A stretch of DNA of 8,168 nucleotides, taken from positions 1 through 8,168 of the forward strand of contig NZ_CALHGC010000381.1 of NCBI RefSeq assembly GCF_938029485.1, read 5' to 3'. A model generated the notes under the pieces. The model had not been told where the DNA came from. It saw only the letters and a list, made by a program, of their open reading frames with translations, and did no database searches. Below are positions 5,899 to 8,168 of this stretch, piece after piece. Origin of the DNA: an uncultured Treponema sp. Its GTDB lineage: Bacteria; Spirochaetota; Spirochaetia; Treponematales; Treponemataceae. Every line of letters starts with the position of its first letter. The stretch's first letter is position 1. The position numbers were made by a program, and so were the translations under genes.

Positions 5899-6461
5899 AT
5901 GACACGGCTTGATTTTATAAACGAGAAACAAGAAAAGACGGCGATAGGGTTGATGAGCGGCACTTCCGTTGATGGGATTGACGCGGCGCTGCTTACCATT
6001 ACCGGCTGCGGTATCGGCAACATCACACTTTTGCCTGCCGATGTCGCCGATATGGACGGCATTGTTGCCTTTGATACCGGCCCGGACAATGTGCTGATAG
6101 ACGGCTTAATGCGGCTTATAAGCGGGTGGTACGCAAAACTATGACGAAGACGGCACGTTTGCCGCGTCCGGCACCGTCGATTCTACCTTACTGGAATTTT
6201 TAAAAAACGATCCCTATTTGCAGGTAAAACCGCCTAAGACCACCGGCCGCGAACATTATTCCCAAGCGTTTACCCAAGCGCTTTACGATAAAGGTAAGGC
6301 GCTGCAGCTGCCGCTTGAAACAATTGTAAGAACGGTAACCTATTATACCGCGTATACAATCGCGTATTCGCTTACTACCTTCGCTTTGCGGTAATCCGAA
6401 TAATGTTCCGTCTGCAACAGGCGCAAAAAAGTTTGTCGTGATGGGAAAGATTTGTATATAG
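5899..6461 (+). pseudogene. anmK: Decayed anhydro-N-acetylmuramic acid kinase (anmK)
   Basis: AnmK phosphorylates anhydro-MurNAc to MurNAc-6-phosphate in cell-wall recycling and is normally about 370 residues; only about 187 codons remain. The N-terminal ATP loop is intact: AIGLMSGTSVDGIDAALLTI in the first frame from 5899. At the GCGIGNITLL junction about 130-150 residues are missing in frame. GIVAFDTGPDNVLIDGLMRLISG follows, then one extra G in the run 6124-6126 shifts the frame and gives a stop at 6142-6144. The original sequence continues in the next frame (NYDEDGTFAASGTVD, PPKTTGREHY, VTYYTAYTIAYS) to a stop at 6392-6394. A second deletion of roughly 80 residues removes the C-terminal nucleotide-binding part. 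The true C-terminus, LCGNPNNVPSATGAKK and VVMGKI, appears in the third frame from 6384 and stops at 6459-6461. The catalytic middle is gone, so it cannot be an active kinase. No good ribosome binding site is seen. Confidence 0.88.
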
Positions 6462-6477
6462 GGGAAGAAGGCATATT

Positions 6478-6523
6478 AAAAACAAAGGGCGCATCAAAAA
6501 CATCCGTTTTCGATGTGCCCTTT
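6478..6523 (-). terminator. Strong intrinsic terminator of the outer-membrane barrel gene
   Basis: Arms 6484-6495 and 6512-6523 pair over 12 bp with one G-U. After one A-C mismatch, AAAAC/GTTTT (6497-6501 with 6506-6510) extend the stem to a four-base loop. On the minus strand it is followed by TTTGTTTTTAA, a good U tract. It lies 44 bases beyond the barrel gene stop. Confidence 0.85.
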
Positions 6524-6534
6524 AACTAACTCCC

Positions 6535-6568
6535 CCGGTATTTCCATACCGGAGATTCGTTGTTTTTT
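6535..6568 (+). terminator. Possible plus-strand terminator, CCGGTAT hairpin
   Basis: CCGGTAT (6535-6541), loop TTCC, ATACCGG (6546-6552). A further CTC/GAG pairing is possible with a CCC bulge. On the plus strand six T's begin ten bases after the stem (6563-6568), further away than usual. It would end readthrough from the trk operon and anmK remnant. On the minus strand it sits between the barrel stop and the main terminator and might act as a second stabilising hairpin. Confidence 0.35.
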
Positions 6569-7994
6569 ATAATTTAACCGAGAGCATGAAGCCGACTTCG
6601 TGAACGAGCAGTTTGTTGATCGTCGTAAGAAGGGGGTCACTATTCTTAAGCTTATGGCTGAAGCCGTCCAGTAAGTTGTCTGTCAACTTCCAATTAGCGT
6701 CAAAGGTAACATTTTGCGTGATAAACCACGTAAACCCGGATGCGAGATCGATCTTTCCATTGGCGGTGTTAAAGTGATACCCATAGCTGCGCACTGTACC
6801 ATAATCAGACTTGGTGCCGTCATCTAGTTTCCGGTATTCCGTTTTGGTTATATTCCATCCGAATGAGGGGACCTTAACCTTCGCTCCCACATTGAAGCGG
6901 ATCTTGGCGATGGGCGCGTATGTAAGTCCCGCTTTTAACTCGGGCGTAAAATCGATCGTGGTGGTATGCTTCCGCGCCGTATTATAGGTTTTTTTACCGT
7001 CCGTCGTCTTGGTATAGTTGAGGTCGCTGTGAAAGTTAAATGCTATCGGCACTCCGACTTTTGCTTTAAGGGCGACTTTACTTCCTTCCGGCTCGTACGT
7101 AATTTGCCATGAAGGATCAAGCTTAATAGCATTGTCAAATCTGCCGTACGTATAGGTGTCTACGCGGCTGCCGGTTGACTTGCTCCGCGCAGTATGGGTC
7201 GGGTAGATGGTCCATGCGGTATCAAGTGAAACGCTCGCCCCTTGTGTTACGGGACCGTTATGCGCAAAGTCAAAGTAGACGCCGCCGTTTATATGCAATA
7301 TATGTGCATTTTCATTGACCATCGTGTCTACATCCGGATTAACGGACTTGTTTACAGTTCTCGTTTTATTTACCTTCGAAGTTACCCCAACCTCTGCCGA
7401 TGTTTTAAAAAGCATATCTTTCGGCCCTGCAACGTTGAACCCTGCCTTTACAGCGGCCTCGAGTGTATATTTGTTGTTGGTAATTTCCATGCCGGGAAGA
7501 GTTTTGTGTTTGTCGGTGCTGTTGCCGAGTTCCGGCTTATAGGTAATATTTCCCAGAATACCGATATTGTTAAAGCCGAACAGTACCGAACCGCTCGCTT
7601 TGTTCGAGGTTGTCGTGCTGCTTGCTGAGAACGAACCGTTGCCATCCTTGGCTCCTATTCTGGTTCCTACTTCCGATGACCGGCTATTCAACTGACCGCC
7701 GAAAAAGGCGCCCAAATAGAATTTGCCGATCGGCGCTGCAAAACCCGTATTGATCTTACCTTTTCCGTTCGTTCCATAGCTTAAAAAGCCGAACACTTTT
7801 GTGGGCTGCACGTTGCTCCATTCGTTTACGCTGAGATAGTCGTCGACATCCGTTCCGAAAAGACCTTGCGAGCTTGCGTCTGTCATCGATGCCGGGCCAA
7901 GCCGCTCCAGCTCGGTCAGATCAGCAGCGGATACCGCTGCAAAACATACGGCAAGCACGAGTGCTGTTGCCAATAGTTTCTTTGACAATTTCAT
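6567..7994 (-). CDS. Outer-membrane beta-barrel protein of treponemal type, unknown function
   Basis: A 475-residue exported protein. The signal peptide spans about 1-23: basic MKLSKK, a hydrophobic core and an AVSA cleavage end. C17 is preceded by V and does not form a lipobox. After a short acidic segment (ADLTELERLG) the protein is an alternation of short amphipathic strands with Gly/aromatic turns (for example FGFLSYG, FYLGAFFGG, SGSVLFGFNNIGILGNITY, GGVYFDFAHNG, LASGFTWFITQNVTFDANWKL). It ends in VHEVGFMLSVKL, consistent with a C-terminal barrel-assembly strand. Thr/Ser/Lys-rich stretches with no hydrophobicity (about 120-135 and 325-345) look like surface loops. I do not recognise a named family; a porin-like role is an inference. 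The start is supported by AAGGAG seven bases upstream. It is a single-gene transcript with its own promoter and terminator, convergent to the anmK remnant. Confidence 0.8.
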   Translation of the reverse strand: MKLSKKLLATALVLAVCFAAVSAADLTELERLGPASMTDASSQGLFGTDVDDYLSVNEWSNVQPTKVFGFLSYGTNGKGKINTGFAAPIGKFYLGAFFGGQLNSRSSEVGTRIGAKDGNGSFSASSTTTSNKASGSVLFGFNNIGILGNITYKPELGNSTDKHKTLPGMEITNNKYTLEAAVKAGFNVAGPKDMLFKTSAEVGVTSKVNKTRTVNKSVNPDVDTMVNENAHILHINGGVYFDFAHNGPVTQGASVSLDTAWTIYPTHTARSKSTGSRVDTYTYGRFDNAIKLDPSWQITYEPEGSKVALKAKVGVPIAFNFHSDLNYTKTTDGKKTYNTARKHTTTIDFTPELKAGLTYAPIAKIRFNVGAKVKVPSFGWNITKTEYRKLDDGTKSDYGTVRSYGYHFNTANGKIDLASGFTWFITQNVTFDANWKLTDNLLDGFSHKLKNSDPLLTTINKLLVHEVGFMLSVKL

Positions 7995-8028
7995 TGTCCT
8001 TCTCCTTATTATTGAAATTGAAAATTTT

Positions 8029-8043
8029 CCTTTCGATGAAAGG
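8029..8043 (-). other. Stem-loop at the predicted 5' end of the barrel mRNA
   Basis: CCTTTC (8029-8034), loop of three, GAAAGG (8038-8043): six perfect base pairs. With transcription starting near 8045, this hairpin begins one or two bases from the 5' end. Such 5'-terminal stems protect some outer-membrane mRNAs (E. coli ompA is the known example); the role here is inferred. Confidence 0.5.
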
Positions 8044-8051
8044 ATGTTACT

Positions 8052-8079
8052 ATCATATCATTCTTTAATAATATGTCAA
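8052..8079 (-). promoter_or_regulatory. Promoter of the outer-membrane barrel gene
   Basis: Minus strand: TTGACA (8074-8079), 16-bp spacer, TATGAT (8052-8057). Perfect -35, five of six at the -10. The predicted start is near 8045, giving a leader of about 50 nt that contains the stem-loop and the AAGGAG ribosome binding site. This is a strong promoter, fitting an abundant surface protein. Confidence 0.75.
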
Positions 8080-8140
8080 GAGAAAATCGAAAAAATATTT
8101 CCGACCGTGCTAAAGTCTCCGTCAGCGTTCTCTATAGGCA

Positions 8141-8168
8141 TTACTCCTCCTGCTCTTCAATAAATGCC
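8141..8168 (-). CDS. Possible C-terminal tail of an upstream minus-strand gene
   Basis: One minus-strand frame enters from the window edge and reads AFIEEQEE before a TAA at 8141-8143. The acidic ending resembles a real C-terminus, but eight codons prove nothing. The 61 bases between this stop and the barrel promoter hold no other gene I can support. An alternative in the same place is a 21-codon frame starting at the ATG behind AGGAGG (MPIENADGDF), which ends inside the barrel promoter. Confidence 0.25.

Noticed and set aside
8081..8110. Terminator for an upstream minus-strand gene (CGGAAA/TTTTCG with T run)
   Set aside because: The stem is short, AT-rich and includes a G-T pair; it overlaps the area just upstream of the barrel promoter and is not convincing.

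Overview
This window looks like a chromosomal segment of a spirochaete, most likely a host-associated Treponema. That is an inference from moderate G+C, a TrkH/TrkA pair, a DUF4349 lipoprotein with a relaxed lipobox, and a large treponeme-style outer-membrane barrel. I cannot name the species.

Left block (1-2350, minus strand): a tightly packed gene string read right to left. It runs DUF4349 lipoprotein, SAM-dependent methyltransferase, toxin higB, antitoxin higA, then a partial small ORF that leaves the window. The gaps are 5 nt, a 4-nt ATGA overlap, 9 nt and 23 nt. The methyltransferase-higBA part is visibly more AT-rich than the trk block and is bounded by two copies of a 14-bp direct repeat (85-98 and 1433-1446). 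It therefore looks like a small cassette inserted at the very end of the DUF4349 gene. Inside it, higB has a perfect-consensus promoter (TTGACA-17-TATAAT) placed so that transcription should begin at the A of its ATG, which would make a leaderless toxin message. higA has a strong ribosome binding site overlapping the higB stop. The promoter is encoded within the last codons of the methyltransferase gene, whose C-terminus looks replaced.

Centre (2351-5868, plus strand): a divergent intergenic region with an extended -10 promoter for the lipoprotein and a 9-bp inverted repeat ahead of trkH. Then comes an operon of trkH (K+ translocating subunit with an extra N-terminal membrane region), trkA (cytosolic RCK gating subunit) and a two-TM protein with a PAS-like cytosolic domain of unknown role, 17 nt behind trkA. 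Together the first two form a Trk/Ktr potassium uptake system.

Right block: 5899-6461 is a decayed anmK (anhydro-MurNAc kinase) with two internal deletions and frame changes. It converges on a minus-strand outer-membrane beta-barrel gene (6567-7994). A strong terminator lies between them, and the barrel gene has its own TTGACA-16-TATGAT promoter with a stem-loop at the predicted 5' end of the mRNA. The last 90 bases hold only the possible tail of another minus-strand gene. I see no tRNA, rRNA, CRISPR array or transposase.
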